Below, one piece after another: positions 15,335 through 24,713 of a stretch of 46,095 bases of DNA. A program made the translations under genes and the position numbers. Source of the stretch: an uncultured Clostridia bacterium (lineage in GTDB: Bacteria > Bacillota > Clostridia > Christensenellales > CAG-314). Each line of letters opens with the position of its first letter. Positions within the stretch are counted from its first letter, which is position 1. Location: NCBI GenBank assembly GCA_947601445.1, contig CANQGD010000013.1:1-46095 (forward strand), in the 5' to 3' direction. The notes under the pieces are model-generated. The model was given only the letters and a program-made list of their open reading frames with translations, was not told where the DNA came from and searched no databases.

Positions 15335-15345
15335 CAAGTTTACAA
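15328..15345. promoter_or_regulatory. Rex-like palindrome over both -35 boxes of pth and mfd
   Basis: TTGTAAAC-AA-GTTTACAA is a perfect inverted repeat. It fits the general Rex pattern TTGTnAAnnnnTTnACAA. It also arises from two back-to-back TTTACA -35 boxes, so regulation by Rex is only a possibility. Confidence 0.4.
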
Positions 15346-15367
15346 CTTTAACGCAATGTGGTACAAT
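15339..15367 (+). promoter_or_regulatory. promoter of mfd
   Basis: TTTACA (15339-15344), a 17-base spacer, TACAAT (15362-15367). Confidence 0.75.
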
Positions 15368-15520
15368 CTAAAAGATAAAATCGTATTAAAAAAGGACGCG
15401 CGACAAACGATTTTAGCATAGCCGCGCGAGGCGACGTGTGTTTTATTGGAAAATTCTATTTCGAAAGTTTGCAATTCGGCAAAGTCGCTCAACCTCATAA
15501 CGATATGTCATTATTTGGAA

Positions 15521-18500
15521 ATGTATTATTTTTTTGACAGGGTAAACAATGTTAAAGCGTATCGCGCTTTGCTTGCCGACGCCCGCGACAAAGATTTTGT
15601 CGCGGCGTTTGGCGTGCAGCCGAGCGAAAAACCTTTTATCGCGTCCAACTTGAACGGATTTGCGTTGTACGTGACAAGCGACTACGTCGAAGCGCAACGC
15701 GTTTTGCGCACAATGGAAGCGATAGCGCCCGACAGAACGGTCTATCTGCCTGCCAAGGAAGATGTGCTGTTGTACAAATCCAATTCTTCGCGCAACGCAG
15801 TGTTCAGCCGCAACTATGCCTTGTACAAAATACTGAACGGTGCGGAAGCGGCGGTAACCACAGTTAATGCGTTAATGCAATATTTGCCGTACAGAAAAAC
15901 TTTTTTCGACGGTTGTTTCACTTTGCGGCAGGGCGTTTGTTACGATACCGCAATGCTCGTATCCAAATTGATCGACAACGGATACCGACGCGTGGACGGT
16001 ATTTCCGCCGAAGGCGAGTTTGTTCTGAGAGGCGACATCCTGGATTTGTCTATGCCTTTCGAAAAACGTTTCCGCGTGGATTTTTGGGATGACGAAGCGG
16101 AGAGCATCAGTATTGTCAACGAGGACGGCGTTTCGATAGAAAAAACGGAAAGCGTGGATGTTTATCCGCTTTACGACACTACGGGGCTGTCGCCGGACAA
16201 ACTGACGGAAATCGAACGGTATATTTCCAAATTGCAATCTAAACTCTCCCCGAACGCCATCGCACGATTGACGGAAATAGTTTCTTCTCTCAACATTCAG
16301 GCGGGAGGTGGAAAAGCGGACAGCAGTTGGCTTGTTCCGTTTGTACGCGGCTCCATGCTTGCGGAGTATCTTCCCGCCGATACGGTAATATTTTGGGACG
16401 AGCCCAAAAATCTGTCTCAACGTGTAAACTTTCTCTACAAGGAACATGCCGAACGCGTGGCAAATTTAACCAATGCGGGAGAGGTGCTGCCCGTACACGA
16501 AAAAGCTTTGGTAGAACAAAGCAAAGTTTTCAAACAGAATTTTCCGCAAGTAAGTCTGCAAACCCTGCCTTATCAAAGCGATTGGTTTGCGCCTACGGTC
16601 ATACACAACTTCAAAACGGGCGCGGTGAGCAACTATGCGGTTTCGTCGGAAGCGCTTGCCAAAGATATAAAAAATTGGCTGCGTCTCGGATATGAAACAG
16701 TAATATTTGCCGGAGCCGACGGCGTACGTCCCACAATGGATAAACTCGCCGAATCGGGCGTTTACGCTATCGAAGCGGAAAAATTGAACGCAAACGCCGC
16801 CGACGCATTGCTTTTGCCTGTCGGTATCGAAAAAGGTTTTGTTTCTCACACAAACAAATTGGTGGTAGTGGGTACCCGTGATTTGGGACGCGGACTCAAT
16901 CGCCAAACCTTGCACAAAAACCGCAAACAGGCGTTTTTGTCGGTGGAAAAAGGCGATTATGTCGTACATGACATACACGGTATCGGCTTGTGTGAAGGTA
17001 TTCAGAAGTTATCTGCTTCTTCCGGCGAAAGCAAAGACTATATCGTCGTATTGTACAAGGGCGGAGATCGTCTGTATGTTCCCGTGGACAGCACGAATTT
17101 ACTTTCGCGGTATTCCGGCGGCGAAAATCCCACTCTTTCGAAGTTGGGCGGAGAGGATTTTGCCAAAGTAAAGAACAAGGTCAAATCTTCCGTGCGCGAA
17201 ATGTCCCTCAATTTGCTGAAATTGTACGCCGAAAGGGAAAAATCGCGCGGTTTTCGTTATCATGTAGACGAATATCTCGATGAAGAGTTTGAACAATATT
17301 TTCCGTTCAAGGCTACCGAAGATCAGTTGCGTTGCCAAAAAGAAATCGAAAAAGATCTCACAAGCGACCGAATAATGGATCGTGTGGTTGTGGGGGATGT
17401 GGGATACGGCAAGACGGAAGTTGCAATGCGCGCCGCTTTCGATGTCGTGAGCAACGGTTATCAAGTGGCAGTGCTTGCACCCACGACAATACTTACCGAA
17501 CAGCATTTCAAGACTTTCGGCGAGCGAATGTCGCATTTCGATATACGCGTGGAATGTCTCAACCGTTTTCGCAGTTCGGAAGAACAAAAAAACATACTCA
17601 AAAGGGTGGCAAACGGCGAAACGGATGTGATTATCGGAACGCACAGACTGCTCGGAAAGGATGTAAAGTTCCACAATCTGGGCTTGCTTATTTTGGATGA
17701 AGAGCAACGTTTCGGCGTGGAACACAAAGAAAAATTGAAAGCGCTCAAAACCAATGTGGACGTTTTGACCATGTCCGCGACTCCGATACCGCGCACGCTG
17801 CACATGGCGCTTTCGGGCATAAGGGATATTTCCACAATCACCACGCCGCCCGTGGAGCGTATCGCCGTGGAAACATTTGTCGTGGAAGAAAGCGACGCGT
17901 TGCTCGTGGATGTGATTACAAGAGAACTTGCGCGGGGCGGTCAGGTCTTTTGCGTATACAACAGAGTGCAGAGCATCGATTCGTTTGCAAAACATTTGTC
18001 CGAAATGATGCCGGATATACGTTTTTCCGTAGCGCACGGTCAAATGGACGAAACTGCGCTCGAAGACGCGGTGCTGTCTTTTGCCGACGGCAAAAGCGAT
18101 GTTCTTGTCTGTACTACGATAATCGAAAACGGCATAGATATTCCCAATGTCAACACGCTTGTCGTAATGGATTCGGACAAGCTCGGGCTTTCTCAACTGT
18201 ATCAATTGCGCGGAAGGGTGGGCAGATCAAACAGGCTCGCTTATGCTTACTTTACTTACCGTCATGACAAAATTTTGAACGAAGCCGCATACAAACGTTT
18301 GAGTTCCATTACCGAATACAGCGAGTTGGGTAGCGGTTTCAAAATCGCCATGAAGGATTTGGAAATTCGCGGCGCCGGCAATATATTGGGTCGGGAACAG
18401 CACGGACACATAATGAAAGTGGGCTATGATATGTACGCGCGGCTCTTGAAAGAGACGGTCGCCGAGCTCAAAGGACAGAAAGCGGAAGAAAAACTCAATG

Positions 18501-18940
18501 TGGAATTGGAAATCGATTGGGACGCTTACGCCCCGGAAAGCTACATTCCTTTACAATCGGAAAGGATGAATTTCTACCGTCAACTTGCCGACTGCGCAAA
18601 TGCGGAAGAAATAGATTCTTTGAAATCGCAGCTGACCGACATATACGGCGCGTGCCCGAACCCCGTACTCAACTTGTTTTCCGTAGCCGCTCTCAAATTG
18701 TTGTGCGAGGGTGCGGGAGTAAGCAAGTGTGTGGTTCGTCCCGCACACGGCGAGCTGATATTCGCCTCGAAGGAAAAACTGATGCGCAAAGAAGTTTTCG
18801 ACGCGCTTGTAAGCGTCGGCAAGCGCGCAAGCGTGGCTTCGGACAGCTATTCGATTGTGTTTACATCTTCCGATTTCCTTCAAAAAAGGCGTCTCGTGGC
18901 TGCTCTGACGGAATTTTTGCAACTTATCCAAACTAAATAA
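15521..18940 (+). CDS. mfd: transcription-repair coupling factor Mfd
   Basis: Mfd is a DNA translocase that removes RNA polymerase stalled at lesions and recruits UvrA. From ATG 15521 it is 1139 residues, the normal size. The order is: UvrB-like N-terminal region, RNA polymerase interaction domain (about 480-540, DYIVVLYKGGDRLYVPVDST), RecG-like helicase with Walker A GDVGYGKTE (about 625), DEEQRFGVEHKEKL (about 725), SATPIPRTLHMALSG, motif VI QLRGRVGRSNR, and a C-terminal TRCF domain. The frame is open back to TTG 15446 (25 codons more), but those residues do not look like Mfd and no well-placed Shine-Dalgarno supports it. ATG 15521 has only a weak GGA, so the start is uncertain. Confidence 0.96.
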   Translation: MYYFFDRVNNVKAYRALLADARDKDFVAAFGVQPSEKPFIASNLNGFALYVTSDYVEAQRVLRTMEAIAPDRTVYLPAKEDVLLYKSNSSRNAVFSRNYALYKILNGAEAAVTTVNALMQYLPYRKTFFDGCFTLRQGVCYDTAMLVSKLIDNGYRRVDGISAEGEFVLRGDILDLSMPFEKRFRVDFWDDEAESISIVNEDGVSIEKTESVDVYPLYDTTGLSPDKLTEIERYISKLQSKLSPNAIARLTEIVSSLNIQAGGGKADSSWLVPFVRGSMLAEYLPADTVIFWDEPKNLSQRVNFLYKEHAERVANLTNAGEVLPVHEKALVEQSKVFKQNFPQVSLQTLPYQSDWFAPTVIHNFKTGAVSNYAVSSEALAKDIKNWLRLGYETVIFAGADGVRPTMDKLAESGVYAIEAEKLNANAADALLLPVGIEKGFVSHTNKLVVVGTRDLGRGLNRQTLHKNRKQAFLSVEKGDYVVHDIHGIGLCEGIQKLSASSGESKDYIVVLYKGGDRLYVPVDSTNLLSRYSGGENPTLSKLGGEDFAKVKNKVKSSVREMSLNLLKLYAEREKSRGFRYHVDEYLDEEFEQYFPFKATEDQLRCQKEIEKDLTSDRIMDRVVVGDVGYGKTEVAMRAAFDVVSNGYQVAVLAPTTILTEQHFKTFGERMSHFDIRVECLNRFRSSEEQKNILKRVANGETDVIIGTHRLLGKDVKFHNLGLLILDEEQRFGVEHKEKLKALKTNVDVLTMSATPIPRTLHMALSGIRDISTITTPPVERIAVETFVVEESDALLVDVITRELARGGQVFCVYNRVQSIDSFAKHLSEMMPDIRFSVAHGQMDETALEDAVLSFADGKSDVLVCTTIIENGIDIPNVNTLVVMDSDKLGLSQLYQLRGRVGRSNRLAYAYFTYRHDKILNEAAYKRLSSITEYSELGSGFKIAMKDLEIRGAGNILGREQHGHIMKVGYDMYARLLKETVAELKGQKAEEKLNVELEIDWDAYAPESYIPLQSERMNFYRQLADCANAEEIDSLKSQLTDIYGACPNPVLNLFSVAALKLLCEGAGVSKCVVRPAHGELIFASKEKLMRKEVFDALVSVGKRASVASDSYSIVFTSSDFLQKRRLVAALTEFLQLIQTK

Positions 18941-18961
18941 TGCAAAAGTTGAGCAAACCGC

Positions 18962-18990
18962 TTGCCAATTGATAGATAAAAATGTATAAT
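18962..18990 (+). promoter_or_regulatory. promoter of the PrsA-like gene
   Basis: TTGCCA (18962-18967), a 17-base spacer, TATAAT (18985-18990), just after mfd. The leader is about 55 bases. Confidence 0.7.
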
Positions 18991-19052
18991 ATATGAGTAT
19001 ACGTGGCGGTATGTCCGTAAATGTACGCCACAATTGTTCAGGAGCAATCAAA

Positions 19053-20996
19053 ATGAAAAGAGTAACTAAAATACTTACGTTAATACTGATTGTCGTATTT
19101 GCAGTGAGTGTATTCGCAGGTTGCGATCTTGTGGGAAGAAATGTTTCCAAATATCGCAATGTCGAGGCAATAAAAGTAGGCAACGAAACAATCAGCGTAG
19201 GCAAACTGTTGGACACATTCAACAGTTACTACAACAATTACTATTATTACATCAGCGCGGGCTATCTTGACGCGAGTCAGTTGTTGGACATGGTGATGTC
19301 TTCGCTTGTTCAGCAATATATGCAGATAGACGACTATGTGACGCGTCACGATCCTTTGACTGACTTGACGGAATTGCAAAAGAGCATACACAATGCCGAA
19401 TATCTCACCAAAGATCAATTTGCTTATGCGGTCAAGTACGTCAATTATTTGGCATACTCTGCCTTCGATCAGTATACGAATGACAATCTTACGGCAAAGC
19501 TGGAACTTGAAGCAGAGGAGACGGAGGATACTTCGCGCGACTTTACCGAATACGATGAGCTTACGGATATGAACGGCAACAAAACCGATAGTTATGCCGT
19601 ATACAATCGCGATCAAAACTTTGTAAACGAAGAAGCCGACGAATATTTCGAGGAAAACTATCCTTATGTGGATGTGGTAGACGCGCTCAATCTCGACAAA
19701 TATGTGTACGATCTCGGCAACGCCGAACAAAAGAGTATAGCGGAAAAACGCGTTAAGGAATACAATGACAGACGCGGTGACGGCGTAGAGGAAGAATTGA
19801 CGGTAGACGAGTATGTGGAGATACTTGCCGATACAAAGAAACAGTACGAGGAGACAATCCAAAACAGTTACGGTTATACCCTCGACGAATTTTTGCGCAG
19901 TCAACTTGTCGATATGGTAAGCAGTTGTATCATTACAAATTGGAATTACGAACAGTACGAATCTTTGGAATCCGATCCGGATTTGGAAAATACTCTCAAA
20001 AACGACTATGACGTTTTGTTTGCCAATCAACAAGCGGATTTCAAGGTAAACAACAATTTCGACAGCTTTATTACGGGTCTCGGCAGCAGCAGTTTAATTT
20101 ACAATATTCCCGAAAATGAAGCGGACAACTATGTGTTTGTAAAAAATATCCTTATTCCGTTTACGACGGATCAGACCACAATACTGACTAATTTGCAAAA
20201 TCAATTGGGAAGCAACGAAAAGGACGCTTATATCGCCAAGCGCAATGAGTTTGCGGCGGCAATAGTAGCGGAGTATTTCAAGTCGGACAAATATGACAGC
20301 GCAATCGAAGCTCAATTCGACACCGACAATATCCTGACGGAAAAACCGGGAGAAGAAAAAGGCGACAAGAGTACTTGGTTTGTCAAAACCAATGTGTTTA
20401 CCAACGAAAACGGACAATTGAGCATCAATCCCGACGGTATTCTCGGCAAATGGCTCAATGACGGTACCGTCACTCCCATAGAAGGTCTCGATAAGACGCA
20501 AACCATTGTTGAATTGATGAAACGTTTCAACACGGATACCGCTCAGCACACCGCGGCGTTCGACTATGTTGTCTATGTCGGCGAAGATTGGGAAACCTAT
20601 TCTCACAGCTGGGTAAAGGAATTTTATACCGCAGTCAACCAAGACCTTGTTCCCCATGACGGAAGCGAAGGCAAGGAATATACGCTGTGCGTATCCAGCT
20701 ACGGAGTCCACATCATATATCTCTCCGGAAAAATTTCCGACAAAGTATTTGCGTTTGATTTCTCCAAACACACAGATACGAGCGACCCCAACTATCAACT
20801 TTTCAAAAATTATTTCGACACGCAAGTAAGTATCAAGACTCAGGATGCACTCCGTGCGCTTGAAAAGACAAAATTGTCGGATTCGTCTTACAGTGAATAT
20901 ATACAGATCAACAAAGGATTCGACAGATTCCTCAAAGATAACGAATTCGATTTTGATTTCGACGAATTTATTGCCGATCTCATCTCCGAATTGTAA
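19053..20996 (+). CDS. PrsA/SurA-like foldase lipoprotein, enlarged
   Basis: PrsA lipoproteins help fold exported proteins outside the membrane. The 647 residues start with a lipoprotein signal ending VFAGC (lipid-modified Cys at about 24). The N-terminal part has the SurA-like pattern (VEAIKVGNETISVGKLLDTF). A very acidic, Tyr- and Asn-rich middle follows. About 365-575 resemble a divergent parvulin domain: YVFVKNILIPF at its start and SSYGVHIIYLSGK at its end. It is twice the usual PrsA length (about 300), because of the acidic middle and a stretched parvulin region. GGAG at 19040 fixes ATG 19053 over the upstream 18993 start. The mfd-prsA order is common in Clostridia. Isomerase activity is uncertain. 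Confidence 0.8.
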   Translation: MKRVTKILTLILIVVFAVSVFAGCDLVGRNVSKYRNVEAIKVGNETISVGKLLDTFNSYYNNYYYYISAGYLDASQLLDMVMSSLVQQYMQIDDYVTRHDPLTDLTELQKSIHNAEYLTKDQFAYAVKYVNYLAYSAFDQYTNDNLTAKLELEAEETEDTSRDFTEYDELTDMNGNKTDSYAVYNRDQNFVNEEADEYFEENYPYVDVVDALNLDKYVYDLGNAEQKSIAEKRVKEYNDRRGDGVEEELTVDEYVEILADTKKQYEETIQNSYGYTLDEFLRSQLVDMVSSCIITNWNYEQYESLESDPDLENTLKNDYDVLFANQQADFKVNNNFDSFITGLGSSSLIYNIPENEADNYVFVKNILIPFTTDQTTILTNLQNQLGSNEKDAYIAKRNEFAAAIVAEYFKSDKYDSAIEAQFDTDNILTEKPGEEKGDKSTWFVKTNVFTNENGQLSINPDGILGKWLNDGTVTPIEGLDKTQTIVELMKRFNTDTAQHTAAFDYVVYVGEDWETYSHSWVKEFYTAVNQDLVPHDGSEGKEYTLCVSSYGVHIIYLSGKISDKVFAFDFSKHTDTSDPNYQLFKNYFDTQVSIKTQDALRALEKTKLSDSSYSEYIQINKGFDRFLKDNEFDFDFDEFIADLISEL

Positions 20997-21007
20997 ATTT
21001 ATTCTTC

Positions 21008-21038
21008 AAAAAACGCACTCCTCGGGAGTGCGTTTTTT
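21008..21038 (+). terminator. terminator of the PrsA-like gene
   Basis: AACGCACTCC, loop TCG, GGAGTGCGTT with an A run before it and T residues after it; it could work on both strands. Confidence 0.92.
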
Positions 21039-21063
21039 ATGTCCGAAAATCTTTTTGCTATAC

Positions 21064-21092
21064 TTGAAAAGTTGGCTGCTTTGTAGTATCAT
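21064..21092 (+). promoter_or_regulatory. promoter of the VTT-PlsC operon
   Basis: TTGAAA (21064-21069), a 17-base spacer, TATCAT (21087-21092). The leader would be about 17 bases, with only AGGT as a possible distant Shine-Dalgarno. Confidence 0.6.
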
Positions 21093-21116
21093 ATTGTATA
21101 GGTATATTGTAGTTAT

Positions 21117-23039
21117 ATGTCAAAAAAGAAGATAAAAAGAAAAATTTTTACGGCATTGCTATTTTTGGTATTGCTTGCGGGCTTGTTGGCGTTGTTGTTC
21201 AGCGGAGACAACAAACAAGTCGTTTTGGATGTATTTGGCGGCGCCCCGATAGAAAAAATTCTCGACGAGGTACAATCGTTGGGGTGGCAAGGCATAGTCG
21301 TTTTCGGCGCGCTTTCTATGATGCAAGTGGTGCTAACTTTTTTGCCCGCCGAACCCGTACAGGTATTGGCAGGCATATCCTACGGATTGTGGATAGGCGT
21401 TGCCATTTGCATGGTAGGCGTGATTTTGGGTAACACGCTTATTTACATATTATATCGAGTGTACGGCGACAGGTTGAGCGAATATTTTCAAAAGCAAATA
21501 GAAGTGGATTTCGAAGTGCTTCGTGTCTCCAAACGAGTCACTTTGTTGATATTTATACTGTATTTTTTACCTGCCATTCCCTACGGTTTGATATGTTTTT
21601 TTACCGCTTCATTAAAGATGCGTTATCCAAAGTATATAGCGATAACTACGCTCGGGTCGCTTCCGTCCGTTTTGATCGGAGTGGCGCTTGGGCACATTGC
21701 CACAAACAGTTGGATAGTTTCTGTGGTGATATTGGCGGTATTGCTTGTAATCGTCGTACTGTTGTATGTATTTCGCCGCAAAGTTTTCGAGGCGTTAAAC
21801 AGGTTTGCAAAAAAACAGTTTAGCTACACCTCGCAAACAAAGGTGAGAGAACCGAGCGCGGCATTTAACGCCGTCATATTTGCGGGGCTTAAACTTTGGT
21901 TGAAACGGCGTATCAAGTGCAAAATCAAACGCGGCACAGACAAATTGGAACGTCCGGCGGTAGTGCTTTGCAATCATGGGTCTTTTGTGGATTTTATGTA
22001 TTTTTCCATGTTGCTCAGCAAAGAAAAGCCGCACGTTGTGGCTACGCGGCAATATTTTTACGAAAAGAAGTTGGGCAAATTGCTTAAAAAGTTGGGATGT
22101 ATTCCCAAAAGTATGTTTACGGTGGATGTCGAAAATATTCGCAACTGTCTCACGGTTATCAAAAACAACGGAGTTTTGGTGATTTGTCCGGAAGCGCGTC
22201 TGTCCACCGCAGGAGACTTCGAGGACATTCAACCGGGAACGATGAGCTTTTTGCGCAAAATCGGCGGAGACGCCTCCATTTACACAATCAAATTCGGCGG
22301 AGACTATCTCGCAATGCCCAAGTGGGCGCGCAAAGGCAGCAAACGCTTGATTCGCAGAGGGTCGGTGGTAGAGGCGGAACTCAAATTGCTGTTTGACAAG
22401 GGCGAGAGTTTGCAGGTGTCGCCGGAAGAATTTGAAACACGTGTAATGAATTCGATTGACTATAACGATTTCCAATGGCTTGCCGAACATCCCGAAATAC
22501 ATTATCCGCAGGGCAATCTCGCCGAGGGTTTGGAAAATATACTGTATCTTTGTCCCAAATGCGGAAAAGAGTTTACATTGACGACTCGCGGAAATGAAAT
22601 TTCTTGCGGCAATTGCGGTTATCGGGATACGATGGATGACAGGTATGTTTTTACCAATCCGGACAGGGTTTTCGAAAATCATCAGCAATGGTATCATTGG
22701 CAATTGGAGCAATTGCAAAAGCAGATTGATTTGGACCCTTGTTTCGAAATGCGTGACCGTGTGACGCTGTTCCGCGAATCCAAGGGGGGGGGTGCAACGC
22801 AACTGCGTCAAGCCGGCAGCGGCGAATGTGTATTCAATAGACAGGGATTGACATATATCGGTACCGAAAGCGGCGAGCAAATAACAAAATTTTTCCCGAT
22901 AAACACAATCTATCGGTTGCTGTTCGGTGCGGGCGAGGATTTTGAAATATACGAGGGAGACAAATTTTGGTATTTTGTGCCCGAAGACAAACGCAGCTGT
23001 GTTAAATGGTACATGGCAAGCATGTTGCTATGCCGATAA
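21117..23039 (+). CDS. VTT (DedA/TMEM64-like) - PlsC acyltransferase - zinc ribbon fusion protein
   Basis: The 640 residues hold three recognisable parts. Residues 1-235 are a multi-helix VTT/SNARE-associated domain (LPAEPVQVLAGISYG, FLPAIPYGLICFFT), the family of DedA and TMEM64 lipid transporters or scramblases. About 265-440 are a PlsC-type 1-acylglycerol-3-phosphate acyltransferase with the catalytic HX4D (NHGSFVDF near 286) and PEARLS near 358 in place of PEGTRS. About 475-505 are a zinc ribbon (CPKCGKEF, then CGNCG), followed by a C-terminal domain of about 135 residues. A run of nine G residues (22784-22792) lies in the C-terminal part. A paralogue of the acyltransferase-ribbon part lies at 24714. 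The likely role is acylation and movement of phosphatidic acid precursors across the membrane; coupling of the two is inferred. Confidence 0.88.
   Translation: MSKKKIKRKIFTALLFLVLLAGLLALLFSGDNKQVVLDVFGGAPIEKILDEVQSLGWQGIVVFGALSMMQVVLTFLPAEPVQVLAGISYGLWIGVAICMVGVILGNTLIYILYRVYGDRLSEYFQKQIEVDFEVLRVSKRVTLLIFILYFLPAIPYGLICFFTASLKMRYPKYIAITTLGSLPSVLIGVALGHIATNSWIVSVVILAVLLVIVVLLYVFRRKVFEALNRFAKKQFSYTSQTKVREPSAAFNAVIFAGLKLWLKRRIKCKIKRGTDKLERPAVVLCNHGSFVDFMYFSMLLSKEKPHVVATRQYFYEKKLGKLLKKLGCIPKSMFTVDVENIRNCLTVIKNNGVLVICPEARLSTAGDFEDIQPGTMSFLRKIGGDASIYTIKFGGDYLAMPKWARKGSKRLIRRGSVVEAELKLLFDKGESLQVSPEEFETRVMNSIDYNDFQWLAEHPEIHYPQGNLAEGLENILYLCPKCGKEFTLTTRGNEISCGNCGYRDTMDDRYVFTNPDRVFENHQQWYHWQLEQLQKQIDLDPCFEMRDRVTLFRESKGGGATQLRQAGSGECVFNRQGLTYIGTESGEQITKFFPINTIYRLLFGAGEDFEIYEGDKFWYFVPEDKRSCVKWYMASMLLCR
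22784..22792 (+). repeat. poly-G(9) tract inside the VTT-PlsC gene
   Basis: Nine consecutive G residues encode the end of a Lys codon and three Gly (SKGGGATQ). It is the longest G run I saw in the window. Such tracts slip during replication and could switch the reading frame of the C-terminal domain. Confidence 0.85.
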
Positions 23040-23060
23040 AACTAAATAGAGAGGCTTCAA

Positions 23061-24629
23061 ATGACTAATCTTTTTGCCATAAGCACAACCGATACAATTA
23101 TCGGTTGGGTTTTGGGCGTTGTGATAATTGTACAACTTGTTGTGGTGGGATGTCTGTCTGCGAGGTTAATAAAAAGAAGAAAATCAGCAGGCAATCAAAC
23201 GTCCGCGCAAGAAAAATCCTTTTCCTCCATCAGCACCCGTTCTTTCGTTACGGTTGTCATACTTCTCGGAGTTATTATTTTGCTTAGCGGGCTTATTTCT
23301 TTTGTTTTACCGCAGGGAAGTTTTCAGCGCGATGAGCAGGGAACGATTATTCCCGGCACGTATGTGCAGGGTGAAATCGAGGGTATTCCTTTTTGGCGAG
23401 TACTGACCGCACCCGTAAGAGTGTTTGGTTCTTCGGACGCGCTCACTATCATCATGATCAGCATATTTTTGTTGGTAATGAGCGGCGTTTTCAACGTTAT
23501 GGACAAAACGGGCGGAGTGTCGGTATTTGTTCGTAAGCTGGTGGCAAAGTGCGGCAAACGGCGCATACCGGTAATATGCGTTGCGACATTGATTTTTATG
23601 ACTTTCGGCAGCTTTTTCGGAATGTTCGAGGAACTTGTTACTTTGTTGCCGATTATGGTTGTGGTGATGCTGTCAATGGGATTCGATACCATGATGGGAT
23701 TGGGCGTATGTATGTTGGCGGCTTGTTTCGGTTTTTCCGCGGCAATTACAAATCCTTTTTCCGTGGGACTTGCTTCGCAGTTCGCCGGCATAAGCGTCAT
23801 AGACGGAATATGGCTGCGTATTGTACTGTTTGTCTGCGTATATGCTATCGTGGTGGGATTTTTGCTGCTGCATATTCGCCGCATAAGCAAAGACCCGACA
23901 AAATCCCCGAGTTTCGATGTGGATCGCGACAAACTTGCTCATCTCAATCTCGACGCGAAAGAGGATTCTCCTCAAAACAAAAAAATTTTTCTGACCTATT
24001 CGATATTTTTGTCGATTCAGTTGGTATTGTTGGTGCTGATCGCCGCCATAAGAGCAATCAGCGATTATGCCATTCCGATTCTTGCCGCAAGTTTCCTGAT
24101 CGGTGGATTGACGTCGGGATTGTGTGTTGCCAAGCCTAAAAAAGTATTCGATTGGTTTTTCAGGGGCGGCGTACTTTCCATGTTGCCCGCGATATTGCTT
24201 ATCGCAATGGCAAGCAGCGTCAAACTCATTTTGTCAGAAAGCAACGTTTTGGATACAATAATGAACTTTGTTATTGTAAAATTGGATACCATAGACAGTC
24301 CATTTGTCATTGTGTTGATGCTTTATGCGCTCATATTGTTTTTGCAAGTGTTTATCGGCTCGGCGTCCGCAAAGATTTTCTTGTTGTTGCCGATAGTGTT
24401 GCCCATATCTCAGGCATTGGGAATTTCGCCCACCTTGGTGATACTGACTTACTGCATTGCGGACGGCTTTACGGATATGATTTTACCCACAAATCCGGTA
24501 TTGTTGATAGGATTGTCTATGGTAAATGTATCCTATGGCAAGTGGGTAAAATGGACGTGGTGGCTGCAACTGCTTATGCTTGTGTTTACCGTTTGCGTAT
24601 TGCTGTTTGCCTCGGTTATAAGTTATTGA
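23061..24629 (+). CDS. YfcC/DcuC-family membrane carrier
   Basis: The 522 residues form about 12 membrane helices with few soluble parts. The pattern (FVLPQGSF near the start, FGMFEELVTLLPIMVV, AAITNPFSVGLASQFAG, then SASAKIFLLLPIVLPI and a DMILPTNPVLL re-entrant motif) fits the YfcC/DcuC (C4-dicarboxylate or basic amino acid) carrier family. The two Asn-Pro signatures (TNPF and TNPV) are typical of ion-coupled transporters of this fold. The substrate cannot be told. AGAGAGG precedes the ATG; the gene lies 21 bases after the fusion protein and before its paralogue, so one mRNA is likely. Confidence 0.85.
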   Translation: MTNLFAISTTDTIIGWVLGVVIIVQLVVVGCLSARLIKRRKSAGNQTSAQEKSFSSISTRSFVTVVILLGVIILLSGLISFVLPQGSFQRDEQGTIIPGTYVQGEIEGIPFWRVLTAPVRVFGSSDALTIIMISIFLLVMSGVFNVMDKTGGVSVFVRKLVAKCGKRRIPVICVATLIFMTFGSFFGMFEELVTLLPIMVVVMLSMGFDTMMGLGVCMLAACFGFSAAITNPFSVGLASQFAGISVIDGIWLRIVLFVCVYAIVVGFLLLHIRRISKDPTKSPSFDVDRDKLAHLNLDAKEDSPQNKKIFLTYSIFLSIQLVLLVLIAAIRAISDYAIPILAASFLIGGLTSGLCVAKPKKVFDWFFRGGVLSMLPAILLIAMASSVKLILSESNVLDTIMNFVIVKLDTIDSPFVIVLMLYALILFLQVFIGSASAKIFLLLPIVLPISQALGISPTLVILTYCIADGFTDMILPTNPVLLIGLSMVNVSYGKWVKWTWWLQLLMLVFTVCVLLFASVISY

Positions 24630-24713
24630 TATACAATGCCGACGCTGTCGGACGATGCGCGATATATGTTGATATAACAATATTTGCGCAAAAACTCTTT
24701 CGGAGAAATTTAG

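Noticed and set aside
15446-15520. Longer mfd start at TTG 15446
   Set aside because: The extra 25 residues do not resemble Mfd and no well-spaced Shine-Dalgarno precedes the TTG; kept only as an alternative.
17099-18205. A 368-codon open frame on the minus strand inside mfd
   Set aside because: It is the antisense of a clear helicase gene, has no Shine-Dalgarno and no protein-like pattern.
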